From: Benincasa hispida
Lineage: Eukaryota > Streptophyta > Magnoliopsida > Cucurbitales > Cucurbitaceae
NCBI RefSeq assembly: GCF_009727055.1
Contig: NC_052356.1
Location: 3,116,524 to 3,180,523 of the forward strand
Direction of reading: 5' to 3'
DNA: 64,000 nucleotides
Part shown: in pieces, positions 10,445-21,847 of the stretch
How positions within the stretch are numbered: the stretch's first letter is position 1
How the letters are laid out: every line of letters starts with the position of its first letter
The notes under the pieces: generated by a model
What the model was told of the DNA's origin: nothing
Seen by the model: only the letters and a program-made list of their open reading frames with translations
Databases searched by the model: none
Program-made: the position numbers and the translations under genes

Positions 10445-13400
10445 TGTTGGTTTTATGTCCTAAAACTCGTGGTTTGTAAACAATAAACTTATTCTGAAAA
10501 TTCAATAAGTTGTTATTGAATATATGAATTGTTTATTTCGTTTTAGAAATAAATCCATAAACTAAAAAAACCATGACTATTATATGAGTACTTGAACTTT
10601 ATGTGGAGACATAAAAGTGGATCAGGTTTGAGTAAATAGTCAAAATGGTCTATAGTATATGAATAAGGTTAGGTGCCTTATTCTAGTAATACTATCGGAT
10701 GTGGCCCAGTCTGTAGTTGTTACAAGGAGTTGTAAAGTGCTACAGATTAAGTGTTTCTAATTCGTACATGTCATGACATGAGGAGTGGGGGCGTTCCGTG
10801 CAATGAGTTTGCACAAGATCTGACCACGAAATAAGTTACTCTTACTTTATAATGTTGTTTATTGTTTAAGATTGACTATTTCAAAACGATGACTTAGGTA
10901 ACTTGACCTTAATCCTGAGCTAACTATGAACTCCTGTTTATTCGGGATTATACTTTGATTTTCATAGGTGAGGTTGGCTCAACAACGTCGGCTCAATAAG
11001 CCTCCCATTTCAGGTGTAAGACCGGGTAGATAACTGGAGACGTAGGATGTAAGATGGAATTCACTCCTACCCGTTTTCAGGGATGGTAAAGAGGTTGTTC
11101 CCTTAAGTGTTGACTTAGGGTCTTGAATAAGGGACCCCACCCTCTCATTGGCCCGAGAAGGACTCGGTTTGATGATCGGATCAATTGTTTATTAGAGGAT
11201 CAGTGGGACTTAAGGAACAAGAGGTAATCTCGGGGGTAAAACAGCCTTTTGACCCAACCATTATTACGAACAACATGTGAAGGGTTAACTTACTAATCAT
11301 GGTTATATCGAGTGGACACAATATATCTACAGTGAGGGGAGTGCAACTATGGGCTTTAATGGAGTGACCCAGTAATTAACGAATGGGGGTTAACTCGATG
11401 TAAAGAGTTTAGTCAATTAATCTTAGATCGTTGGAGCCCATGATCTGTAGGTCCACTAGGTTCCCTTACTAGCTCACAAACGGATTAGCCTTAGAGTAGC
11501 GTGATAAATGAAGGAAATCAGACCTTAGGAATTCCATGAGCAGCGGAAGGATCGTTTCAAATTCAATTCGAAATTGAACATAAACAATTACAGTCACAAA
11601 ACAGAAACTAACAGGTCATGCAACAACTAGAAATTACAGCATGCTTTAAGATAATCAAGGGTTAGAATATCATACATTTGAAGACTCATTCTTCAAACTC
11701 CCTCGATCAGTCTACCTGTGTCCACAGCAATACATCACTCGAATGCAACGACCGGTGCAACACGAATACCAGCACGAACACAACGAACATCACGACCACG
11801 AACTCAACGAATGGCCTCTAGAACCTCGATATCAATCAAGTTGAGTGAGGACACTACCACAATGGTTACCTTGGTATTCTCGGTGTGAGAATCTAGAAGT
11901 TGTGGGCTTTGTATGAACTTGGTTAGAGGAAGAGTCTAGAGGAATAACAATCGTGTAGACGATTGAGTAAGTGGGAGATGACACAGTCTATCGTATAGAC
12001 GATGTGCTCAATCGTGTAGAAGATAGTAGCCTATCGTATAGACAATGCCCCGCGATCGTTTAGCTACGACCAATTGTGTGAACTATTGTATAGTGACACT
12101 CCACGATCATTTAATCTCTTTATGAGCTATCGATTAGTGAAAGAATTTCACTTGATAGCCTTGTCATGAGTTTCTTTCCAAATCAATTAACCTCTAATTT
12201 TAGGAAAACATTTTTCCTTTTATCTCACGGTTACCATAAAACCATCAATAACTCCCACTCAATTGGTTATTAGAGAAAAAGAGATAATTATCAAATAATT
12301 AATATTATTATAAATATATATGATAAACAACTTACCATATTATATTTATAACTTATAGTTTTAATATTTCATCTTATGAAACATATAAACCATAGCTCTT
12401 TTTTCTATTTTATGGTACTTAATGTAAATCATATTTACATTAATCATCCACTTGATGTATCTCATACATCATACCAATTATATCATATACAATCGAATTT
12501 CCACTTGTCAATTTGAACATTTCAAATCAACTCCAAGAACTGATTCTCAACTTGAATCCATTGAGCTACCAAGGGGACCTTATGGACCTGTAGCTTGAAG
12601 CTCCAACAGTACGTGAATAACTGCCTGAACTCTTTAGTCACAGGATTCACCATCCGTTAACTGTTGGACACTCCACTAAAGACTGAAAGCTGCACTTTCC
12701 TTACTACAAATATATTTTGTGTCCATATCAACCAATTAACAGTGCGATAACCCTTCACAGATCGCTCGTAAGTATAATTGGGCCAATTTACCGTTTTGCC
12801 CCTATAGTTACATCTAACTCATTTAGTACCACTGATCCCTTTAATGAACATAAGTCATAGTCCTACTATGACTGAGTCCTCTCTTCCAAAGAGAAGCTGT
12901 GGCCACTATGTTTAAGACCCGGAATCAGCCCTTAAAGGAGCAATCTATCTACTTACCCCTGCTTTGGGGAAGGAATGAATTCCATCTTGTGTAACTGAGT
13001 TCCCAACTCCCCAATTAGACAAATCCCAACAATGGTAGGCTTGTTGAGTTGGCAATCTGGCCACTCTCACCCATACTAATCAAAGGACCATTCTCAAGGG
13101 TAGGAGTTCCCAAAACACTCAAGATTAAGGTCATGTCATCTATGGTCGTTTAGGTGAGATGTAAATCTCAAGTATCAACGGCGTTATATAAAGGACTATT
13201 CATCTCGTGGTTTGGTCTTATACAAACTCTTTGTATAGGACACCCCCTCTCGCACATCTCCATATGAATGGTTAGGATCAACCATCTGTAGTAGTTCACA
13301 ACACTTTCAAAACCTCTACAAAGCGGGCTGTATCCGTAGTGTCACCAGGATAAGGTATCCCTCCTTAATCCTTATACTACAGACCTTTTTAGGTTATCAC

Positions 13401-14240
13401 TTAAGGCATGATCCACTTGTATATCTCATATACATGCTTAAGTTTACATACAATAACCACGGATCTTTGTTTATTGGATATGAGCAAATGCAAAATAAAA
13501 TAACTCTTATTTTATTCACAACAATGTGTACAGTGTTTACAAACTACGAGACTCCAGGAGAATTAGGACACCAATCCCAACAACAAGTTGATTTGAAAAG
13601 TTCAAATTAGAATTAAGAGAATTAGTAATTATATGTGATATAATTACACGTTTAATTTTGGAATTATATGGAATTGAAGAATCGATAATATGATTTAAAT
13701 ATTAAATTTATGAATAAAGATTCATGGTAATGGAATTGGTGACGAATTAATCTAATATTTGATATTAAATTAATAAAAATTAATAAAATGTTTTAATTAA
13801 TTTATTAATTTTATTAGAAAATTAATTAATTTTTTAAAATTAATAAAATTTCAATTTTTGATTAATATGATTTTTTTAGTTTGGAAATCAAAATAAAAGA
13901 AGAAAATTGGAAATGGAAAAAGTGGGACTTTCCCACTTTAGGTGCAAGCACCTTAGTCACTAAACCACCATTTCTTTAGCTCAATTAATCAAGCATGAGC
14001 TGTGATTCATGCAAAGCTATTAGTTGCATGAAAGTCATGCAATATAAAGCTGGAATTTTGAATAAAATGGGTAGAAAAACGATTGCTGAATGCTGAGATT
14101 TGTGTCTGAAGAAGTGTTCTTCACACTGTGTAAAACCAATAACCTCCTCTTTAATTCCCTTCAATTCAAGCTTGTTTTGAGTTCCACAACTCAATCTAAG
14201 GCTCCAAGAGAATAGAAGGGAAGACCTTGTGGTGGTTCTC
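10445..14240 (+). mobile_element. Plus-strand LTR of the main copia family, interrupted
   Basis: Starts TGTTGGTTTTATGTCC at 10445 and runs to 11508, then resumes at 13583 (caagttgatttgaaaag) to about 14240. The two parts join in the order seen in other LTR copies: the gagctagtaaggg block, then the ttgaaatgttcaaatt block. An oppositely oriented LTR occupies 11509-13582. A palindrome gtgggactttcccac lies near 13922. The 3' part is cut by the Athila-like LTR at 14241. No coding sequence. Confidence 0.6.
11509..13582 (-). mobile_element. Solo-type LTR of the main copia family
   Basis: 2074 bp reading (minus) from TGTTGGGATTGG to ...TTTCCTTCA. It is the cleanest full-length LTR of this family here. 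Neither flank shows a primer-binding site or polypurine tract, so it looks like a solo LTR. Flanking pentamers are ATAAA and ACAAG; the two mismatches are both C-to-T type transitions, so a decayed ACAAG duplication is possible but unproven. 11940-12140 carries ATCGTGTAGACGAT-type words, a weaker form of the CGATCG arrays found in the other copies. Confidence 0.65.
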
Positions 14241-15912
14241 TAATAACGGGCAGAAATGCACGTTATCATAGTGTTAAGTTCTTAAACAATGTTGGCTTGC
14301 GTTGATAAAATGTGTTAGATTGCGTCTAAAAAGCATTAAGTTTATTATATTGCAGCCGCATGCGTTCATCGCATAGGAACTGTTCATTTTTGTATTTTTA
14401 TGCAGAAAATGCATTGACGCAAGGTGAAAATTGCCATAATAGGAAATCATTGGTCGAGCACAACATTATCGCAAGAATTTGTGGTGATTGTGTTCCCAAA
14501 CATTTTCTCAAGAAGGATTGCCGTAACTTGGTTGGCCCAACTTGGTGGGCGCATCTGGGTGAAAGGCATAATTAATCACGATGAGATAGAAAGCTGATGA
14601 CGGTCGAATCCAAATTAAGTTGACAGCCGCTAACGATAACAAGTACATTCAGCTTTTCGGTGACAAATATTCGGCGCATCAGTCAGGGAATTAAAGTCAT
14701 CCCATCTGAGCAATCATAAGAGAGAAGCCGCCTTCACCTCAAAGCTCTATAAATACCAAAGGCATCCTTCAGAAAAGGGGTTCACTAGTTAGAAAATTCA
14801 TAAGTTAGCTTAGCACATCTTTGTCCATAGTTTTTCCTTTTATTTTAAGGCAGAGCAAGAGAAGAGTAAAGACGTCGGAAATCGCTCAGGGAAAATCGAG
14901 AGAGAACTTTGAGGCATAGAAGCAGAGAGCGGGCGACTCTCGCAAGAGCGAGATTATCTTTTGAACACGAGTAGAAAAACAGTGTAAAAGCCTGGGCAGC
15001 AAGAAATTGCTACCAGGCTCTTTATTCTATTCTTGCATTGTTATCTTGTACTTCATCTTTATATTTATACAATGGAAGTTCTTATTCTACATCTGTTCAT
15101 TCTCTTAGCACGCATGAGTAGCTAAACTAGTCGAATGGGTTGAGAAGAACTAAGCTAACATGACCTAGGAAGTTCATTGCTTGCGATTGTCTTATTTTAT
15201 GTTGTGCCCAACACCCCTTTAGAGCTACTCGAGAGAGAGTCTAAAGAAAGAACCTAATGACTCGAGAGAGCTAGGTTAGAATCTAGACTCGAGAGAGCAA
15301 GATTAGAACTGCATAAACAAGAGATAGGGACTTAGAGATAAGCTCTGTTTGTCAACCTGCATCGCATGCATCCTAGAGATGGGAATGATATTATGTGGAT
15401 GCCTTATTTGTGTATGTGTCATTTTGTCATCACATAAATAAGAATAGAGGCTTATGTGTAGGTCCTATAGACTTATCGCATATATCGCATGCGTTCTAGC
15501 CTTAGAAACCGTGACATTCGCACCGAGAGGTGGTTTACTGTTGTATGCATGTTGCATGATCACATAGCATGAACGCATCCTAGGAAGTGTTAGCCGAAAC
15601 TTTTCTCAACCCGTTCACCGCATACTCATCGCATTTCCCGTTTATTCAACTCTTTTCAAACTCCGTTGCATTTGTTTATTTTTCATTACTGCAAACAACA
15701 ACCTCAACAACTATTTATTTATTTGGTTACCGCAAAGTTTTCCTAAAAATTACCACCGCAACCTATTTTCCAAAGTCCCTGAGTTCGACCCTGGACTTAC
15801 CAGGAAACTCAGTGGAGTTTACACTTGGATTCCACTGAGAAAACTTGAGTGCTCAACGCAATTTCATCATCGTATTTCATCCACAAAATCCACATCATAA
15901 TATAACGCATCA
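14241..15912 (+). mobile_element. Athila-like Ty3/gypsy 5' LTR
   Basis: A 1.67-kb LTR runs from taataacgggcagaaatgca to ataacgcatca. A TATA box (ctctataaatacc, about 14741-14754) marks the U3 promoter in plus orientation. It is followed after 6 bp by the primer-binding site and then by gag, giving a standard 5' LTR layout. The first 140 bp match, on the opposite strand, the fragment at 34626-34765, where the terminal bases are TGATAGC; the TA at 14241 is therefore probably a mutated TG. Confidence 0.75.
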
Positions 15913-15918
15913 AGTTTT

Positions 15919-15936
15919 TGGCGCCGTTGCCGAGGA
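15919..15936 (+). other. Primer-binding site, tRNA-Asp type
   Basis: TGGCGCCGTTGCCGAGGA is the classic Athila/Tat gypsy primer-binding site complementary to the 3' end of tRNA-Asp. It lies 6 bp downstream of the LTR end. Confidence 0.85.
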
Positions 15937-16079
15937 CTTCGGCAAAATAGTGTGCTAACGGTAATTTTTCTGATTTCTTTGCAGACTCTCAATCTCTGGC
16001 GAATTACGACCCGGAGATTGAGAGAACGTTTAGACAGAGATTAAGAGACCACCAACAACAACAGTCAGATAAAGAAGAG

Positions 16080-16415
16080 ATGGCGAAGCAGCCTGAAAAC
16101 GGAGCACCAAACGAAAACAATGTCATGGTAAATCCAATCCTTCTAGCTAACGATCGCAATAGACCCATTAGGGACTATACATCGCCAAACCTCTATGATT
16201 TCTCTCCAGGAATCATGAGACCTGCCCTCAATGGAAGCATATTCGAAATGAAACCGGTGATGCTGTAGATGATCCAGACTGCAGGACAATTCGGAGGACG
16301 GCGTGGAGAAGACCTGCACGCCCACCTCCGAAGCTTTATTGAAATCTGCAATACTTTTGTGTTCTCGAACATCTCTGTCGAAGAAGTTCGACTAACTTTG
16401 TTCCCATTTTCTCTT
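16080..16415 (+). pseudogene. Athila-like gag, 5' fragment
   Basis: Starts MAKQPENGAPNENN at 16080, preceded by a leader that continues from the primer-binding site. It contains RPIRDYTSPNLYDFSPGI and NGSIFEMKPVM, then an in-frame TAG at 16266-16268, then QTAGQFGG..EDLHAHLRSF and VEEVRLTLFPFSL, all typical of Athila/Tat gag. At about 16415 it stops abruptly against a copia reverse transcriptase on the opposite strand. The rest of gag and pol is absent. Confidence 0.8.
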
Positions 16416-16880
16416 TGATTAAACTTACGAAAACATGCACGTGGACTTTGCTTCAAATTATACAAAGATTTTCAAAGGTCACATACTTTATCACTCTCCC
16501 CCTGAGCAACAAACTTAGGTGGTTGCTCCATATAAACTTCCCCCTGAAGATCACCATGCAGAAAAGCATTCTTAATGTCAAGCTGATGAAAAGGCCATTT
16601 GTGGGTAGCAGCCATGGAAAGAAAAAGTCGGATGTAAGTTAATTTGGCAACTGGAGAAAAAGTATTTGAATAATAAGTTCCATAGATTTGGGTATATCCT
16701 TTTCCAACAAGATGAGAAATCAAGCCATGGTTCTGTTAGGGTTAATCTTGATAGAAAACACCCATTTACACCTAATGACCTTCTTTTCTATAGGACGAGA
16801 GACTAAATCCCAAGTACCATTATCATCTAAAGCAGTCATCTCATCAATCATTGCGCTACGCTAGTCGGGATGAGATAAAG
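16416..16880 (-). pseudogene. Copia A: reverse transcriptase, N-terminal part
   Basis: Minus strand, in order: AMIDEMTALDDNGTWDLV, CKWVF, then YSNTFSPVAKLTYIRLFLS and HQLDIKNAFLHGDLQGEVYM, the conserved copia RT start including the first catalytic aspartate (LDIKNAFL). It continues to KQSPRACF with a stop just before it. The YVDD half of RT and RNase H are missing because the element ends at the Athila gag junction near 16415. Confidence 0.85.
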
Positions 16881-18277
16881 CTTCATGAATAGAGTTAGGA
16901 ACAAATGTGGAATCAAGGGATGTAATAAAAGAATATGTGGGCAAGGACAACTGATGATGTGAAACAAAGGAAAAAACAGGGTAAGTACACTTGTAATTAC
17001 CTTTTCAAAGGGCAATAGGAAGATTATCACTTGGTCCTGGATTGCATGTCGAAGAAGGCGTTGGTGTAGGACATGTGCCTGTAGGTTGTTGTGGAAGTCA
17101 CCGAGAGAAGACTCAAGTAATCAACATACGAGAAGGAAGAGACTTAGAGGAAGATAGAGTCGATGATGATGTAGGAGAGGTAATATCATATTTAAAAAGA
17201 TCTCCATTCTCCCCCTGATATGGACGCGATGGTGATGGACTAAAGAGCATATCCTAAAAAATGTAACATTAGGAGAGACAAGATACCTGTTAAGAGTAGG
17301 ACAAAACAACGATACCCCTTTTGAATATGCAAATAACCTAAGAAAATGCATTTCAAGGATTTTGGATCTAACTTGGTACGACGAGGATGAACATCCCAAC
17401 CAAAATAAACCCAGCCAAATATCTTTGGAGCAATAGGAAACAAAGATTTGGTAGGAAAAAGAACACGATAAGGAATCTCAACATTAAGAACAGACGAATG
17501 CATTCTATTAATCAAAAAGCAAGTAGTGGGAACAACATCAGCCCACAAATGCTTTGGAACATGCATTTGAAAGGATAATGCATGTGGAGTTTCAAGTAAG
17601 TGCCTACTCTTTCAATCAACGACTCCATTTTGTGATGAAGTGTTGGCATAAGAAGATTGATGAATGATGTCATGTTCACACAAGTAAGAGCCAAGCACAT
17701 GAGAAAAATATGCGCCAACATTATCAGTGCACAAAGTTTTGATAGAGATATTAAACTGACTTAGAATTTCAGCATGAAAAGCACAAAAGCGAGATAGTAA
17801 CTCAGAACGATTTTTCATTAAATATAACCAAGTCAAACGAGAATAATTGTGAACAAAAGTAACAAAATAATGAGAATCTGTTTGAGACACGACTGGGCAA
17901 GAACCTCAAATATCAGAATAAACTAACTCAAATGAAGTACTTTCTTATTTATTGACTTGAGGACTCGAACTAAGACGAAGAAATTTAGAAAATTGACATG
18001 AATCACAATTCAAAGAGGACAAAGACTGATATTATGGATAAATTTTCTTCAACACGAACAAAGATGGATGATCTAAACGACAATGTACTTCAAACGGAGA
18101 TATAACTCCAAAGCATGCCACAACTTTCGATATCTTGTGATAAAAAATATAAAGGCCCTTGACTAGTATCCTCTACCAATAATCTTCTTCGTCATACGAT
18201 TCTAAAACAAGCAATAACCAGGAAAGAACAAGACAAAACAGTTAAGGTCATAATTAAGTTGGTTAATAGAAATTGAG
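16881..18277 (-). pseudogene. Copia A: integrase
   Basis: Minus strand. 18277-17900 holds the pre-integrase/zinc-binding region (CDSCQFSKF). 17890-17612 holds the catalytic core (SRLTWLYLMKNRSELL, then CTDNVGAYFS, where the second catalytic D is kept). 17566-17240 holds the C-terminal core (LWADVVPTTCFLINRMHS, KIFGWVYF...). In an intact copia this would read HQSSCxxTPQQNGVxER; here it reads HQSSYANTSSQNGVVD and breaks. Several frame changes and stops make it inactive. Confidence 0.85.
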
Positions 18278-18541
18278 TTAAATTAAAAAAGAAGATAGAG
18301 AAAAGGATGGGATAAGGTTAATGGTGCCAGAACCAAGAATAGAGGATGTTGAGCCATCTACCAAAGTGACAGATGGGGAAAGAGTAGAGGACAATGGTGT
18401 ACAAACTAAGCTAGAATTACCTATCATATGAGCTACGACACCAGAGTCTATGACCCATTTGGTAGATGATATAAGGAGACATTTTATATTACCTGAGTCA
18501 ACATTGGAGACAATAAGATTCGATGAAAATGACGTTTGCAA
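18278..18541 (-). pseudogene. Copia A: aspartic protease
   Basis: Minus strand. WVIDSGVVAHMIG matches the copia protease active-site motif W(I/V)IDSGA..H(M/I), and a second half (LVDGSTSSILGSGTINL) follows. The alanine after DSG is replaced by valine. The frame closes soon afterwards. Confidence 0.75.
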
Positions 18542-19443
18542 TGTGTCTTAGTACACTTGAAATTTAACAAACTCATCTGCAGAAATGGTAACCAAGTTCT
18601 CTGTCATATCATTGGCGGAAGCTATTTAAGCATGCTGAGATCGTTGATTCTTATACATCAACTTCCGATAATCACGTTTCAAATGGCTATGCTTACGGTA
18701 GTAGTTATAGACAATCTCCTGTGAATCTGATTTTCGATTATCATAATTAATTTTCTAAAACTTATTGTCCATCCCTCGAGGTACCCTGAGGTTATTATTC
18801 TTGCTAATAAGAGCGCTACTGGGATAAGGAATAAACATACCAGATTAAGAGCTTTCAAGGTGAAGAATACGATTGAAAACATCTTTTAATTACAAGATTT
18901 TAGAGACAGAGAGAATTTGTGTTTTGCCCATTCCAAATTTAGGTAAAATTCCATTAAGAAAGATTATACCAACCATCTTTTCTAGTTGAACTTGTTGAAC
19001 TTTAACATTTTGGCTGAATGGTAATAACAAAACAAGCTCGACGTTATCCTCTTAAGTCTTATAAAGTAACTGGTAACCGATTTTGTTTTTTGTTTGACAC
19101 AAAAGAATCGCATACAAACTTCAAACATTCTATGGACTTGCTTTTTACCCAAATATAGAAATTCTAAAAAATCTAAGAGTTCCTTCACAGAATTACAATG
19201 ATCAACCAAACTAGTTACCTCACTCTCAATGGAATTTTTGATCTGAAGATAAAGTCAAGCGTCATCACGAAATCAATCCTCCTTCTTCTTAGCATCTTCT
19301 GGTGGATTGTCAGTCATATGCTCATCCATATAAGTACTTCGTAAATAAAACAGAATTTTCTGACGTCAATCATAGTAACTAGATTCATTTAACTTATGTT
19401 CTGTGACCTTTGAGGCTAAGGGGATCACATTAGATACCACCAT
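18542..19443 (-). pseudogene. Copia A: gag
   Basis: Minus strand. ATG at 19443 begins MVVSNVIPLASK. Then come HMTDNPPEDA and IESEVTSLVDHCNSVKELLDFLEFLY, a gag (UBN2-type) region. Frames shift at least three times, including after LDFLEFLYLGKKQVHRMFEV. No 5' LTR or primer-binding site is recognisable between 19443 and the MULE fragment at 19520. Confidence 0.75.
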
Positions 19444-19519
19444 AAATTATTCAACGTGTCCATACTGAATTCACACACTGACCATAGATCTCACAAATGG
19501 TAGGAATCAAGAAATCGAA

Positions 19520-20043
19520 CTACAAAATAGGGTAATCGTCTACATTAATTATATGTATATCCACCGAGGAAACACTATATGTTCTAGACATCAATTCTGA
19601 TTCCTTAAGAATACTCATTGTGTAATCAGTTACAATGTTTGTGCATGCCATTGCATGTGTACGTCGAATATAGAACCAACCTTGTAGCCACTCGCGGATA
19701 TGCTCTAATAGCTTTGTGATTGGTAGTTCTTGTACATCTTTCAATACTCCATTAAGGCATTCTACTATATTTGTCGTCATCTTGTCATACCTACAATGGA
19801 CTTGATAAACCCTTTCCACCGTTGTAATCCAACCTCTTCAAGATAGGCCGTCACACCAGGATATTGATGGAGCTTAGCCCAATACATCTGAAACTCAGAC
19901 ATTCTATAAGCTTTCACTGCTAGGTAGAAGTGTGGGATTATGTCCTTATTCCTGAATTTGTCAACCAAATTGTTTCGAATATGGTATATACACTGGGCAT
20001 GAAATGCATCAGGGAATATACTTGGAACAGTTTTTGCAATTGA
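19520..20043 (-). pseudogene. MULE transposase, C-terminal half
   Basis: Minus strand, reading from 20043. SIAKTVPSIFPDAFHAQCIYHI and NNLVDKFRNKD are the H-x-x-C/HI-x-NL block of the MuDR/MULE transposase. AYRMSEFQMYW, YLEEVGLQRW, RYDKMTTNIVECLN and ELPITKLLEHIREW follow in the usual order. The SWIM zinc finger that normally follows is missing; the frame ends near 19522. One frame change lies at about 19780-19815. The N-terminal half lies at 38319-39890. The first codons of the open frame (20085-20044) belong to the inserted LTR, not to MULE. Confidence 0.85.
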
Positions 20044-20359
20044 TGAAGGAATACACAAGCATGCAACGGAAGCTAACAGAATCAATAAGCACTCTAATTA
20101 CATTTAATTTGAGTTCTAAAGCATGCTTTTTTAGAAAATACATAAGAGGGTTTCTAGAAGAACTTACCTTTGATGATTCTTCAAATTTTAAGTTGTTCTT
20201 CACTCCAATTCAGTCCAAATCAACTGTGAACAACCAAGAGATCTTCTTACTATTCTCATCCTTGAATTTGAGTGGTGGAACTCATATTTGAGTGAATTTG
20301 TGAGGTAAAATTGTAGTTTTTTTTTTTTTTTTTTGTGAGGAAGAAGATAAAGTTGTAGA
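20044..20359 (-). mobile_element. Outer LTR, 3'-terminal fragment
   Basis: On the plus strand it begins TGAAGGAATACACAAG, the same kind of terminus as the other family LTRs, directly after the pentamer ATTGA (20039-20043). It runs 316 bp, includes a poly-T run near 20320, and ends where a second TGAAGGAA terminus starts at 20360. Its partner end is at 38318, next to another ATTGA. Confidence 0.6.
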
Positions 20360-20759
20360 TGAAGGAACTCTTATTCAAGAGTACCTACGAATGAAAGCGG
20401 ATCTCATTGTGACAGAATTTTCACATACACATTCAAATGTACTAATATGCATTCATAACGCTAAATTATTGGCATGCTCAAAGGAACAATAAATAAGAGA
20501 TAGAGAGATCATACTAGTTGAAGAATTATTCTTCATAGCAAATCTCGCTTTCGCTGAAACGGTAAGCTATCATTCAGCAAATCCCAATCGTCTACCTCGA
20601 ACAGTCTTCACACGAACAGAAGGAAATAGGGACGACACCACCACTCAGAGCTCTCAGTATTCTCGGATTGAGAATCTAAATGGTGGGCTTTGTTTGGATT
20701 TGGTAGAGGGGAGGAGGAAGGGAGATAGTATACAATGATCAAGAAAGTGGGAGAAAGGC

Positions 20760-21080
20760 TCGTCAATCGTATAGACAAAATGCTTGATCGTTTAGGTGAA
20801 GTATACGATCGTGTAGGAAAAAGTAAGCGATCGTATATAGGAAAAGCTAAGTGATCATCTATACGATCGTTTAGTAAATATCGGGAGCTAAATGATCGCT
20901 TAAGAAAATGTAAATGATCGTTTAGTAAAATCGGGCGCTAAACGATCGCTTAGGAAAAGGTAAACGATCGTTTAGTAAATAACGCGCGCAGGTCTAAGCG
21001 TTAAGCGATCGCTACGCACTATCGTATTGGTAAGCGATCGTTCAAGCACTATCTTATAGGCATAGATTTTACTAAGCAAT
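20760..21080. repeat. CGATCGTTTAG tandem array in the LTR
   Basis: About ten units of 25-35 bp, each with a palindromic core ACGATCGT or GCGATCGC, joined by words like TTAGTAAATA and GGAAAAGGTAA. Related arrays lie at 35335-35580 and 36285-36660, with a weaker one at 11940-12140. Confidence 0.7.
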
Positions 21081-21847
21081 GACACACTTCAAAACTATTT
21101 CCGCGCATCCAATCCTTAACACACCGTGAGCTATTTAAGCGTCTCAAAGCGATTCTTCAACGTACTCATCCGTTATGAAAACAGAAGAGACACCAACCTA
21201 TTATCCCATAACCGTCCAATTAATAGACAATGAATATAATTACATTATATTCATAACCTATAGATTAATATCATATATTAATCATAGTATTTTTCCTCCA
21301 CTAGATATAAATAATATTTATATCCAATTTCCTCCAAATTAATGTATTTCATACATAAAGTTAATTATATCATATATAATCGAACTCTCTCTTGTCAATT
21401 TGAACATTTCAAACTAACCCAAAAACTGATTATCAACTTGTATCCAAGTTACCAAGGGGACCTTATGGACCTAAGGCTCGAAGCTCCAACAGTACGTGAA
21501 TAACTGACTAAACTCTTTAGCCACAATATCCACCATCCGTTATCTCATTCCACTAAAGATCGATAGTTGAACTCTTTTTACCATAGATATATTTCTATAT
21601 CTATTGGATATAACCAATCATCAATACGATGACCCTTCACAGATGCTCGTAAGTACAGCTAGCCAATTTACCGTTTTACCCCTGTAGTTATATCTTATTC
21701 CTTAAGTACCACTGATCCCTCTAATGAACAAGACAACATAGTCCTACTATATGTGAACACCTTTCAGGCCATAAGTAGGTGTGTGGCACCACATCGTTCA
21801 AGCCTCGGGATCAACCCTTAAGAAAGTAATCTATCTGCTTACCCCTA

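Noticed and set aside
14595..14615. ggtcgaatcc resembling a tRNA T-loop
   Set aside because: No acceptor or anticodon stem can be drawn around it; it lies inside an LTR.
20004..20291. 95-codon plus-strand frame across the MULE/LTR border
   Set aside because: Antisense to the MULE fragment and spanning an insertion boundary.
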